Assembly (NCBI RefSeq): GCF_035666175.1
Contig: NZ_CP142016.1
Coordinates: forward strand, 1,364,001-1,428,000
DNA length: 64,000 nucleotides
Reading direction: 5' to 3'
From: Riemerella anatipestifer
GTDB lineage: Bacteria > Bacteroidota > Bacteroidia > Flavobacteriales > Weeksellaceae
The notes below the pieces were generated by a model. It saw only the letters and a list, made by a program, of their open reading frames with translations. It did not search any database and was not told where the DNA came from. The position numbers and the translations under genes are program-made. Numbering within the stretch: the first letter of the stretch is position 1; the number at the start of each line of letters is the position of its first letter. Shown one piece after another: positions 45,086 through 53,102 of the stretch.

Positions 45086-45535
45086 ATGAAACAAGATTTT
45101 CTAACTGAATTTATAGCCAAAGCCAAAGAAGAGCAAGAGAAGATTCTTGCTTTAGAAAAGAGAAAAAAACACTTTCAAAACATCGGAAGAAAAGGTGGAT
45201 TAGTGAAGAAGAAATCAGATGATTTTTCAAAAATTATTTCAACAAAAGTAACCGAAAAAGAATATCAGAAAATTCAAGAAAAAGCAGAAGAACTTAACCT
45301 TAAACTTTCCCAATATGCACGATTGATTTTAACCGAAAAAGAACTTAAAATCGATGAATTTAAAACCGATGAAATATTACTGCAATATGGTAATCATTTC
45401 ATCAGAATATCCAATCTGCTACGAAACCGAGAATGGAACGAATTTGAAAACAAGAAAGAAATACTGAATGAAATCCAAACCGTGACCAAATTAATCAGAG
45501 AGTATTTATATCAAAAAATCATCGAAAATGAATAA
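45086..45535 (+). CDS. mobC: Mobilization accessory protein MobC
   Basis: 149 aa basic protein. N-terminal Lys/Glu-rich helix, then the RHH-like relaxosome segment VTEKEYQKIQEKAEELNLKLSQYARLILTEK and a C-terminal helical part with NHFIRISNLLRNREWNEFENKKEIL, which fits the MobC pattern (N-x-I-R-x-x-N-L-L). It helps the relaxase bind and open oriT. Overlaps the relaxase gene by 8 bases. Confidence 0.82.
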   Translation: MKQDFLTEFIAKAKEEQEKILALEKRKKHFQNIGRKGGLVKKKSDDFSKIISTKVTEKEYQKIQEKAEELNLKLSQYARLILTEKELKIDEFKTDEILLQYGNHFIRISNLLRNREWNEFENKKEILNEIQTVTKLIREYLYQKIIENE

Positions 45536-46307
45536 TTCAGCAACGACCAGAAGAATCAGTAAGATTGCTATCGAATATAACGGAAATGATAAAGACACAG
45601 CCGAAATGGTGTATTCGAATAATCTTTTATCCGATGATGCAGAATTACAGTTTCAGGAAATGAAATCCGTTACCGAAAGAAATTCAAAAATCAAGAATTG
45701 GGCATTAACTGGATATATCTCTCCAGAGCAAACCAAAGACAATGAAATTTCCAATGAGCAACTTATTGAACTCGCCTTAAAAGCCTTGAAGAAAGTTGGA
45801 GTTACGAGTGATAATCAGATAAGATTGGATATTCATAATTCTACGAAGCATAAACACATTCATTTTGTGGTAAATCGTGTGAACACGAAAGGCATCAATA
45901 CGATTGAAGCTCACAAGATTGGCGAACGCTTCGGAAAAGCTGTGAGAGAAGTCTGCAAAGAAATGAATTTGAAAACAGATATAGAAATAGGTAAAGAGAA
46001 GAAAGAGCAAATGCTACATGATTTGCAGAAAGTTTTAAAAACTGCAAGATCTTTTGAGGAACTAAAAGAGCTAATGAATCAGAGAGATTATCGAGTAACC
46101 TTATCAGAAAATCAGAAAGTAGGTGTTTCGGGAATGCGAATTGTGAAGCACTCGGATATTAATGCCGAAACCAAGAAAGAATATCGAGCAGGATATAAAC
46201 TTTCGGAGATAACGAATAAACTCAAAATCAAGGATATTAAAGAAATGCTGTTGAGTAATCTCCAACAGAGTGAAAATCATCAAATTAACAAAAGCAGATT
46301 TAGATAA
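45528..46307 (+). CDS. Relaxase/mobilization nuclease (MOB-P type)
   Basis: 259 aa. The three-His metal site is H108-K-H110-I-H112 (TKHKHIHFVVNRV), the hallmark of relaxases. The expected catalytic Tyr near the N-terminus is probably Y17 (AIEYNGND). It is shorter than many relaxases, with only a brief C-terminal tail, consistent with a small mobilizable element. Cotranslated with mobC (8-bp overlap) and followed by a membrane protein gene. Confidence 0.85.
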   Translation: MNNSATTRRISKIAIEYNGNDKDTAEMVYSNNLLSDDAELQFQEMKSVTERNSKIKNWALTGYISPEQTKDNEISNEQLIELALKALKKVGVTSDNQIRLDIHNSTKHKHIHFVVNRVNTKGINTIEAHKIGERFGKAVREVCKEMNLKTDIEIGKEKKEQMLHDLQKVLKTARSFEELKELMNQRDYRVTLSENQKVGVSGMRIVKHSDINAETKKEYRAGYKLSEITNKLKIKDIKEMLLSNLQQSENHQINKSRFR

Positions 46308-46317
46308 TAAATTTAAA

Positions 46318-46995
46318 ATGACTATTAACATAGAAAAAATTAAAACAATGCAAGAAAATCAGAATAATCAGGAACAAAATTTTAATGAAAATCAACCAAT
46401 AGACAATGGGATGGAACTTCTAAAAAAAGTGATTCAATCCAACGAAGAGAATATTGAATTAATGGTGAATTTTAGTCATAATGTAGAAGATCTTGCCAAT
46501 ATTGTAGGGCATTTAGAATCTACTGTGAGAACCGCTAACTACAATATCAAAGTGTTAGAGAAAATGAAAGATGAGTTTCTGGAGCGATTCAAACAGCTTA
46601 TCGGAACAATTCCTAAAAGCATAAATGCTCATTTATCGGAACAGTCTATTTTAAAAATGGATGAACTTTCTGAAAAATTAGAGAAGTTTGAAAAAAAGAA
46701 GAAGTTTTATGAAAAGTTTAATCTAACGGCATTATCAATGTTTGTGCTATCTGTATTGGTTATGTTTCTATGTTTTTATTTTTCAAAACAATGGTATAAT
46801 ACCAGCATTCAAACCAAAATGGAAATCAGAGCAGAATTGCTTCAAGAAATCAAGAATGACAAAAAAGTGATTTACAACAAAAGTGAAGTCGAACAACTTC
46901 AATACAACACCGATCTCATTAATAAATGGATGAAAAAGAATCCAAAAGATGCCGAAAAATTCTTAAAGTTTAAAGATGGATATGAGGCGAGATGA
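46318..46995 (+). CDS. Mobilization-module membrane protein with coiled coil
   Basis: 225 aa from ATG 46318 (an ATG at 46270 lies inside the relaxase gene and is less likely). The first 40 residues are Asn/Gln-rich, 40-130 are predicted helical with heptad-like patterns (NVEDLANIVGHLESTVRTANYNIKVLEKM), one transmembrane segment follows at about 145-165 (ALSMFVLSVLVMFLCFYFS), and a charged C-terminal tail ends in LKFKDGYEAR. Small relaxosome-linked membrane proteins often occupy this place in Bacteroidota mobilization modules. Exact role unknown. Confidence 0.65.
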   Translation: MTINIEKIKTMQENQNNQEQNFNENQPIDNGMELLKKVIQSNEENIELMVNFSHNVEDLANIVGHLESTVRTANYNIKVLEKMKDEFLERFKQLIGTIPKSINAHLSEQSILKMDELSEKLEKFEKKKKFYEKFNLTALSMFVLSVLVMFLCFYFSKQWYNTSIQTKMEIRAELLQEIKNDKKVIYNKSEVEQLQYNTDLINKWMKKNPKDAEKFLKFKDGYEAR

Positions 46996-46998
46996 TTA

Positions 46999-47066
46999 GG
47001 GAGACTTTCGGTAGTCTCCCATAAACTGTGTAACTTAAAAAAATAACTTTTCATGTTACACAGTTT
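46999..47066 (+). terminator. Two hairpins after the mobilization genes
   Basis: GGGAGACT-ttcggt-AGTCTCCC (46999-47020, 8-bp perfect stem) followed by AAACTGTGTAAC...GTTACACAGTTT (47023-47034 and 47055-47066, 12-bp perfect). Neither has a long T run, but the first is GC-rich and close to the stop codon. The second overlaps the end of the truncated minus-strand gene. Confidence 0.55.
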
Positions 47067-47286
47067 GTAAAAGAGTATCAATTAGACTTTCTCTATTTGC
47101 AAATTCTCGTTTCTTTTCCCACTCATAGTTCTCTGTCCAAAAAAATTTTTTAGTATTACAATCAAAAGCAATTTGCTTTCCTTTTAAATCAAAATATTTC
47201 CAATAATCTACGGATTTTTGAGGTTTGTATAAACTTTCATTTAATGGGGTTTTATTTGATAATTCCTTAAAAAGTGAATAAGAATA
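47056..47286 (-). pseudogene. 3' fragment of an unknown gene cut by IS982 copy 3
   Basis: A minus-strand frame enters from the IS edge at 47286 and ends with TAA at 47056 after 76 codons (75-76 residues: starts SYSLFKELSNKTPL, contains YWKYFDLKGKQIAFDC, ends SLIDTLLQTV). There is no start codon, so the 5' part was lost. I do not recognise the protein; it is tryptophan- and lysine-rich. Confidence 0.7.
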
Positions 47287-48266
47287 ACTCGTTGTGCATT
47301 TTAAATAATACTGATTTTTAGATGATTTAATTTTCTTTGGAAGATAAATTTATTGATATATTGAATAACCGTTGCGGCGGTTATTTTACTGATTATCCTT
47401 GTTTTAAAGCCTTCAAAAGTTTTAGCATTGTTTCTTTTAATCATAAATTGGTCGCAAAGTTGAGAGAAAAATGTCTCAATTCGTTTTCGCTTTTTCTTGT
47501 ACAATGAAAATTGAGGAATATAATCTTTCTGATTACTTCTCATTGGTGTATCTAATTTAATATTAGCATAGTTAAATAAATCTATTTGAACTTTTGCTGA
47601 TAAATAGCCTCTATCTCCAATTAAAGTACAGTTTCGCATTTGCTCACCAATATCTTTTAAATAGTGGATGTCGTGAACGGATGCAGGGCTTATATCAAAA
47701 TTCTTAATCACACCATTTAAAGAACATACTGCGTGTAGTTTATAGCCATAGAAATATAATTTCTGTGAAGCACAATAACCATATGTTGGTGAAGAATAGG
47801 ATTGCTCTTTACAAATTTTTGAACGAGTAGAACGAGCGTTTTCACAAACTTTCATTGGCATGCTATCAACGATAAAAATATCTTCAAACTCATTGAACTC
47901 CATCGAAATACGCTGTCTAATTTGCTCTGTTTGTAGGGATAGTCTTCGTTTTCGCTTATTGTAAACACTTCTTTCAATTTTGTTTATCAGAGAGTTTGGC
48001 AATTTTCTAAATAACTGTAATTCGCTATCAATACTCAAGTATTCAGCAGTAATATTAAGACTTATGACTTCTAAATCGCTCATTTTAGGTGTTCTTCTCT
48101 GATAACTAATCAGTTGATTTTCTGAAAAAAGTCCTAAAACTTCCAAAATTCTTTCATATATTTGCTCTATGTTGTTCATTTATACCGTTTTATAGCAAAA
48201 ACAATATACTGATTTTCAGTCTAATAAACAACTCTTGTTTTTTTCATTTCATAATGCACAACGGGT
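47287..48266 (-). mobile_element. IS982-family insertion sequence, copy 3 (980 bp)
   Basis: Same ends as copy 2 (ACTCG... at 47287, complement of ACCCG... ending at 48266). The flanks do not match (AGAATA on the left, AACATT on the right), so there is no target duplication: the copy results from recombination or was followed by a deletion. Confidence 0.92.
47301..48179 (-). CDS. IS982-family transposase
   Basis: 292 aa, intact, with the same DDE residues as copy 2 (FIVDSM, LIGDRGY, KRIETFF). It differs from copy 2 by one residue (Asn for Tyr in MIKRNNAKTF). Near-identity of the three copies shows recent spread. Confidence 0.96.
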   Translation of the reverse strand: MNNIEQIYERILEVLGLFSENQLISYQRRTPKMSDLEVISLNITAEYLSIDSELQLFRKLPNSLINKIERSVYNKRKRRLSLQTEQIRQRISMEFNEFEDIFIVDSMPMKVCENARSTRSKICKEQSYSSPTYGYCASQKLYFYGYKLHAVCSLNGVIKNFDISPASVHDIHYLKDIGEQMRNCTLIGDRGYLSAKVQIDLFNYANIKLDTPMRSNQKDYIPQFSLYKKKRKRIETFFSQLCDQFMIKRNNAKTFEGFKTRIISKITAATVIQYINKFIFQRKLNHLKISII

Positions 48267-48286
48267 AACATTAAAATTTTACACTT

Positions 48287-49006
48287 ATGAATACCTTAAA
48301 AGCATGGTTGCGTCCCAACCTACTCACGAAAGATGACCCTAACGATTTTGTAGCCGTACCACTTCTAGGTGGTAGCCTCGGCATTACAGAAATCATAGAA
48401 GCCCTCAAAAAAGAGGGTATGGAGATACAGACCGAAACGGCGGTAGATATTATCACTCGTTTTAACCGCAAAGCCTCGGAGTTGGTACTCAACGGGTATA
48501 GTGTAAATACAGGATTAGTATATATGCGTCCTGCCATTAAGGGCGTATTTTACGATAAGACTTGGGACAAAGAGAAGCACTCCGTTTATGTAAATGTGAA
48601 CCAAGGCACCGACCTAAGAAAAGCCGCCAACGATACCAAAGTAGAAATCCTCGGCGAGCAGTCTAGCCCAATGAGTGTATTCGGTATTACCGACAAAGCT
48701 ACAGGCAAAGCAGACGGCAACCTTACCAAAGGCAAAAACGCCGAAATCAAAGGTACTTATATTAAAATAGACGGCAACAACCCTAAAAATGGTATCGTCT
48801 TTAAAAATCTAGACAACCAAAATGAGGTAAAACTCTCAGCAGAGCATATTGTACTTAATGAGCCGTCAAGGTTACTCATTCTCGTTCCTACGGATTTAGA
48901 AGCAGGTAATTATGAGCTAAGCATCACCACGCAGTATAGCAATAGTAAAACGCTATTAAAAGAACCTAGAACAGAAATGCTAAGTACACCTATCGTGATA
49001 GTTTAA
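48287..49006 (+). CDS. HU-like DNA-binding protein with DUF4469 domain
   Basis: 239 aa. The N-terminal half (1-125: GITEIIEALKKEGMEIQTETAVDIITRFNRKASELVLNGYSVNTGLVY) is the HU-like fold found in Bacteroidota; the C-terminal half (about 130-239) is an Ig-like DUF4469 domain. Nucleoid-associated or DNA-binding role is inferred from the fold. The IS ends 20 bases upstream and no TAnnTTTG box lies between, so its native promoter was probably lost. Strong terminator at 49023. Confidence 0.85.
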   Translation: MNTLKAWLRPNLLTKDDPNDFVAVPLLGGSLGITEIIEALKKEGMEIQTETAVDIITRFNRKASELVLNGYSVNTGLVYMRPAIKGVFYDKTWDKEKHSVYVNVNQGTDLRKAANDTKVEILGEQSSPMSVFGITDKATGKADGNLTKGKNAEIKGTYIKIDGNNPKNGIVFKNLDNQNEVKLSAEHIVLNEPSRLLILVPTDLEAGNYELSITTQYSNSKTLLKEPRTEMLSTPIVIV

Positions 49007-49022
49007 ACTATACTATATTTTC

Positions 49023-49055
49023 AAAAACCGAACTCAAATTTGAGTTCGGTTTTTT
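49023..49055 (+). terminator. Terminator of the DUF4469 gene
   Basis: AAAAACCGAACTCAAA directly followed by its exact complement and TTTTTT; strong in both directions. Confidence 0.9.
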
Positions 49056-49109
49056 AGCTTGCCAAAACATTTTATACCTAAAGACTTCGCAAGTAAAATA
49101 TTGGGAAAT

Positions 49110-49138
49110 AAAAAAGAGAACTTTAGAAAGTTCCCTTT
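49110..49138 (-). terminator. Terminator of tmRNA
   Basis: Minus strand GGGAACTTtctAAAGTTCTC stem (one G-U pair) followed by TTTTTTATT, 12 bases after the tmRNA 3' end. Confidence 0.8.
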
Positions 49139-49149
49139 AGTTTAATCAG

Positions 49150-49546
49150 TGGAGCTGGAGGGATTCGAACCCTCGTCCAAACAAGCAATACGCAAGCTTT
49201 CTACATGCTTAGTCTGTTTTTAGTTTTCGTCATAAAGCAGACAACAGACCGCCAACTTTATGCTTATCTTTTAAGATTTTCGTCCTTTAGCCAAAGCTTC
49301 TAAAGGCTTATTTCCGCATTTCCTATGCCTCATACTCGGACGCCGCAGAACAGAGCTTCCGTGAGACATCTTGTTTCCTTACTATACTTCGGGAAAAGGC
49401 TTATCCTACTAATGCTTCGGATTAAGCAGCAAGAGCAAACTCTTCGTTGCCAGTTAAACTTTGTAGCAAGGGATTAAAGAGATCGCGCTACGGTTCTCTG
49501 CATGCTTACTTACCTACTGACCTTGCTGTCGAAACCAGTCAGCCCC
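49150..49546 (-). ncRNA. ssrA: Transfer-messenger RNA
   Basis: Minus strand. The 5' end GGGGCTGACTGGTTTCGACAG and the 3' end with T-arm GGTTCGAATCC and CAGCTCC-A pair as the tRNA-like domain (one G-U). CCA is not encoded. The tag frame is read at 49451-49422: Gly-Asn-Glu-Glu-Phe-Ala-Leu-Ala-Ala then TAA, so the added tag is (Ala)GNEEFALAA. tmRNA frees stalled ribosomes and marks their products for proteolysis with SmpB (not in the window). Confidence 0.96.
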
Positions 49547-49562
49547 CGTAAACTTTAGTCCG

Positions 49563-49570
49563 CAAAGATA
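49563..49570 (-). promoter_or_regulatory. -7 box of tmRNA
   Basis: Minus strand TATCTTTG, exact consensus, 16 bases before the tmRNA 5' end. Confidence 0.65.
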
Positions 49571-49626
49571 GTAATTTTTCTGTTTAGGGAATAAATCTTT
49601 AACCCAAGTTTAAATGATAAGCGTTA

Positions 49627-49645
49627 AATAGTCTTAAAGACTATT
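49627..49645. promoter_or_regulatory. 19-bp palindrome between tmRNA and the 49723 gene
   Basis: AATAGTCTT-a-AAGACTATT, perfect, about 40 bp upstream of the -7 box of the next plus-strand gene. It could be an operator; no regulator is identified. Confidence 0.45.
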
Positions 49646-49686
49646 AACCTACTGTTAAACCAATAACTCTATATTACTTTTTGGAT

Positions 49687-49694
49687 TACATTTG
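49687..49694 (+). promoter_or_regulatory. -7 box of the 49723 gene
   Basis: TACATTTG, exact consensus, 28 bases ahead of the ATG. Confidence 0.6.
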
Positions 49695-49722
49695 AAACCT
49701 GCATAACCTTACCTTAAAAACT

Positions 49723-50466
49723 ATGATGAAAGCTCTATATATTATTATCCTTCCTTTATTACTAAATCAATCTTTGTTTTCTCAAAAAATAATCACAGGG
49801 AAAGTCGTTAGTGAAAATCATATCCCTTTAGGTAATACCCTTGTTATCAATATAACCACCAATCAACAAACCACCACGGATAACAATGGTGCCTTTAATA
49901 TAACTGCTTCCGAAAACGAAGAACTAAGATTTGTAAAATACGGCTATGAAAGAGTGGCTTACAAAGTATCTTCCAAAAGTTTCAGCAATGAATTAAACAT
50001 AATGCTACTCCCCTCTTACAAAGAAATCGAAGAGGTACAATTAAATGTAAAAACAACAGGTAATATCAAGGAAGACCTAAAACAATTTAAACCCAATAAA
50101 AATTTGGAGCAACTAAAATTGGATTTATTTATTGACTATAAGAAAACACCTTACAGCTATTACCGAAAATCAAAACTAGAAAATCCTATGCTTTTTACCC
50201 AACCCAAAGGAGAAGGGTTCTCTTTAGGAGAAGTAAATAATAAATGGACGCTGCTAGATTTACTCCAAATTTTAGATAAAGAATTAGGAGAAGACTATTT
50301 CAAGGAACTCAATATAAATTATGACGAAAAAGATGCCTTCATTTATTTTGTACTTAAAGATTTCGACACGAAAGATATTTTAAAATACGGAAGATTAACA
50401 CCTAACCATCTTGTTCAGTTTATGATTTTAGCAGAACAAAAACGACCTCTTTTTCAAAAAAAATAA
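49723..50466 (+). CDS. Exported CarboxypepD-regulatory-like domain protein
   Basis: 247 aa. Signal peptide (cleavage after LFSQK region). Residues 22-95 form the Ig-like carboxypeptidase-regulatory-like domain common at the N-terminus of TonB receptors (ITGKVVSENHIPLGNTLVINITTN, NNGAFNITASENEELRFVKYGYE). The rest (100-247) is charged and contains PYSYYRKSKLENPMLF, with no barrel. Probably a periplasmic or surface protein of unknown function. Confidence 0.75.
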   Translation: MMKALYIIILPLLLNQSLFSQKIITGKVVSENHIPLGNTLVINITTNQQTTTDNNGAFNITASENEELRFVKYGYERVAYKVSSKSFSNELNIMLLPSYKEIEEVQLNVKTTGNIKEDLKQFKPNKNLEQLKLDLFIDYKKTPYSYYRKSKLENPMLFTQPKGEGFSLGEVNNKWTLLDLLQILDKELGEDYFKELNINYDEKDAFIYFVLKDFDTKDILKYGRLTPNHLVQFMILAEQKRPLFQKK

Positions 50467-50617
50467 GTATTTCTTAGGCAACCTTTTATAATTTCTTGCG
50501 TCTTACTCTATAGAAAGCCTAAATAGATTTAATTTTTTAACACAGATAATCAATTAGTTAAAACAATTTACACAAAATATTTACTACTTTGTATTACATA
50601 ATAGTAATTTATTTATA

Positions 50618-50625
50618 TATCTTTG
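50618..50625 (+). promoter_or_regulatory. -7 box of the TonB receptor gene
   Basis: TATCTTTG (exact consensus), giving a leader of about 85 nt before the ATG at 50717. Confidence 0.55.
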
Positions 50626-50654
50626 TATCAGAAAATAAAACTAATAATCTTAAC

Positions 50655-50709
50655 AAAAGAGTCGGGTTTCACATTCATTTAAACTAATAACCACCGCTCG
50701 GCTCTTTTT
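50655..50709 (+). promoter_or_regulatory. Terminator-like hairpin in the TonB receptor leader
   Basis: AAAAGAGTCG pairs with CGGCTCTTTT (10 bp, one G-U) around a 34-nt loop, and a T run closes it eight bases before the ATG. Lying between the promoter box and the start codon, it may act as an attenuator. It could instead be a terminator for the 49723 gene. Confidence 0.5.
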
Positions 50710-50716
50710 AAAAAAA

Positions 50717-52945
50717 ATGAAAGCTATGAGAAAGACTTATTTTTTACTCGGAATTTTGGTTTCTACAACCGCATTTTCACAAACCAATTCTAAAACCGAT
50801 TCTACTAAAACTAAAAAGTTAGAAGAAGTTACAATCACCAAGAAATTCATTCAGCAAAAATCTGATAGAATGGTGTATAATGTAGCAGCATCTCCCGCAG
50901 CCAAAGGGAATACTGTTTTAGAACTTCTGCAAAAAACACCAACCGTTACTACTACAGATGGGAAAGAGTTTAAAATTTTAGGAAAGTCTAGCACCACCAT
51001 CTTCATCAACGGAAGAAAAGCGAATATGAATGCTGATGCTTTGTTAGCTCTACTAAAAAGCACGCCTTCTGAAAACATTTCTAAGATAGAAGTTATTAGC
51101 GTTCCTGGTAGCGAGTACAATGTAGAAGGCGACACAGGCATCATTAACATCGTTATGAAAAAGAAAAATACCGATGGTTTTAATGGGGTTCTAAGAATGG
51201 AAAACGAACAAGCATTTTATAATAATACTTCATCTAACCTCAGCTTAAACTATAGAAAAAATAAACTCGGCATAAGCACAAGTCTAGGATATAGCGAAGA
51301 CAACTATAAACAAAAGTTTACGATAGAGAACGGAACCTCTACAACCAAAACTCTTAGCCTTGTGGATATTGATATGCCTTCTCAAAGGACTAATTTCAAT
51401 ATTACCGCTGATTATGAACTCACTGAAAAGAGTAACTTAAACTTTAGTTTTAATTCTGGGCTTTCTTTTCAGAAAGAAGGCAAAACCACTTCTAACAACC
51501 AAGACTTCATCAATGGAAACTTATTCCAAATACGCCCATCGGAAGGGCTAGAGAAAGAAAACACTCAAAATTTCTCTACCGCTCTTAACTATGATTTAAA
51601 AACAGATAAAAATGGGAGCATACTAAAAATCAACCTATCTCACCTCAAATTTAACCGACAAAACAACAGCAATTTACTATTTTATTCTGGCGTAGGCAAT
51701 AATGCCGCTTCTCTTAATTCGGCTATGAATCAAGAGGCGCCTCAAAACATCAATAATACCTCTGGATTTTTAGATTACATTTGGAAACTCAAAGATAATT
51801 CTACTCTATCCGTAGGCGGAAACTTTGGCACTACCAAAACAGATGACAATACTATTTTTGATATTGCTGCTTCGGATTTGGTATTTTATAGAAGTAATGC
51901 ATTAAGCAACCACTTTATTTATCAAGAAAAGATAGGTGCTTTCTATACCAACTACGAGAGAAATTTTGGCGAAAAACTTTCTACAAAAGTAGGCTTACGA
52001 TACGAAATGACCGCTACACAAGGTGATGTAGAAGGAAAAAATGACCCTTATTATCATTTCAAAAATAATTACAGTAATTTGCTTCCATTCCTTAATTTGG
52101 CTTATCAGGCTAATGATAATCATTCTATCAGCTACTCTTTTTCTAGCCGAGTACGAAGACCTTCGTTTTGGGAACTCAATCCTGTAAGAATGTACACCAC
52201 AGAAACGAACTTTGGGCAAAACAACCCTTTTATGAAAGCCTCTACCAGCTACAACCAACAGCTAATGTATATGTTTAAAAGTACTTATTTCCTAAGCCTT
52301 AGCCAAAACTATACTAAAGATGCAGCCACTCAAATACCTTTACAAAAAACCACTGGCAACATTACGGAGCTGAGATATATAAGAACTAACTATGGTAACA
52401 AAAACCAACTATCTGCAAGTATAGGTATGCAAAAAGCCTTCTTTAATGGTAGATGGATGGGAAGTTTTAACGCTACTGGAGTTTATACCCGTTTTAGTGG
52501 TAGTGTAAGCAAAGACCCTCTAAATCAAGAAGTTTTCCCTACTTATGTTGTGGATAGAACTACCGAATATATAGTATTAAGTTCTAACAACCAAATTGCT
52601 CTTAACAAAGCTAAAAATCTTTGGTTAGATGTAGATTACTTTTGGATTTCTAAACAAAAAATGGAAATAGGAACTATCGGTGCTCTACAAAAGCTAGACC
52701 TCTCCATAAAAAAGAATTGGGAAAACTAGACTTTTCGTTTTACAGCGAGTGATGTATTTAATACAATGGGATACATTCGTGTAAAAAACCAACAAGAGAA
52801 TGGATACATTAGTGATGTTACCCAAAGACAATATAACCAAACTTATGCTCTTTCAGTTACTTACAATTTCGGAAACCAAAAGGTTAAAAAAGTAAAGAAA
52901 AACGAAAACTCTAATAACGATATCCAAAATAGAACTGGGAAATAA
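50717..52945 (+). pseudogene. TonB-dependent outer-membrane receptor with premature amber stop
   Basis: Signal peptide (TTAFSQ), TonB-box/plug domain (KLEEVTITKKF, PTVTTTDGKEFKILGKSSTTIFINGRKAN, VISVPGSEYNVEGDTGIINIVMKKK) and a long beta-barrel. The frame is interrupted by TAG at 52727-52729 (after KKNWEN) but continues in frame for 71 more codons (TFRFTASDVFNTMGYIRVKN ... TGK) to TAA at 52945; a CAG to TAG change would restore 742 aa. The missing part holds the last barrel strands including YALSVTYNF, which outer-membrane insertion needs. Family: OMP_b-brl_3-type receptors of Bacteroidota. Confidence 0.85.
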
Positions 52946-52985
52946 CGGTCAGTTCTACTTTAAAACATATACAAAATCTACAAAG

Positions 52986-53015
52986 CCTAAGTGTAACGCT
53001 TGGGTTTTTCTTTTT
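52986..53015 (+). terminator. Terminator of the TonB receptor gene
   Basis: CCTAAG-tgtaacg-CTTGGG stem (one G-U) followed by TTTTT-C-TTTTTT, located after the natural TAA at 52945 and not after the amber stop. Confidence 0.7.
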
Positions 53016-53072
53016 TAACAAAACTTAACCTTATGTTAAAACTCTCTTAATATCTTTTAACAGCATAGTTTA

Positions 53073-53080
53073 TAGTTTTG
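53073..53080 (+). promoter_or_regulatory. -7 box of the SusC-SusD-PhoD-like operon
   Basis: TAGTTTTG, exact consensus, 22 bases ahead of the SusC-like ATG. Confidence 0.55.
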
Positions 53081-53102
53081 GCCCAAAATCAAGCAGGTAT
53101 TT

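Larger units (their letters stand above)
38085..47286. mobile_element. Mobilizable genomic island between IS982 copies
   Basis: Contents in order: integrase (stop mutation), HTH-nucleotidyltransferase-membrane cassette, excisionase-like HTH, primase-helicase, iteron-like repeats, primase (frameshifted), mobC, relaxase, membrane/coiled-coil protein, broken gene. This matches mobilizable elements of Bacteroidota such as NBU-type units in gene content. There are no conjugation (tra) genes, so transfer would need a helper. Exact boundaries are uncertain because IS copies occupy both edges. Confidence 0.75.

Noticed and set aside
48267-48286. Outward promoter from IS982 copy 3 driving the DUF4469 gene
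   Set aside because: No TAnnTTTG box was found at the IS end or in the 20-bp gap, so this could not be supported.
50851-51150. Minus-strand frame of 99 aa within the TonB receptor
   Set aside because: Lies wholly inside a clear coding frame and shows no domain or signal.
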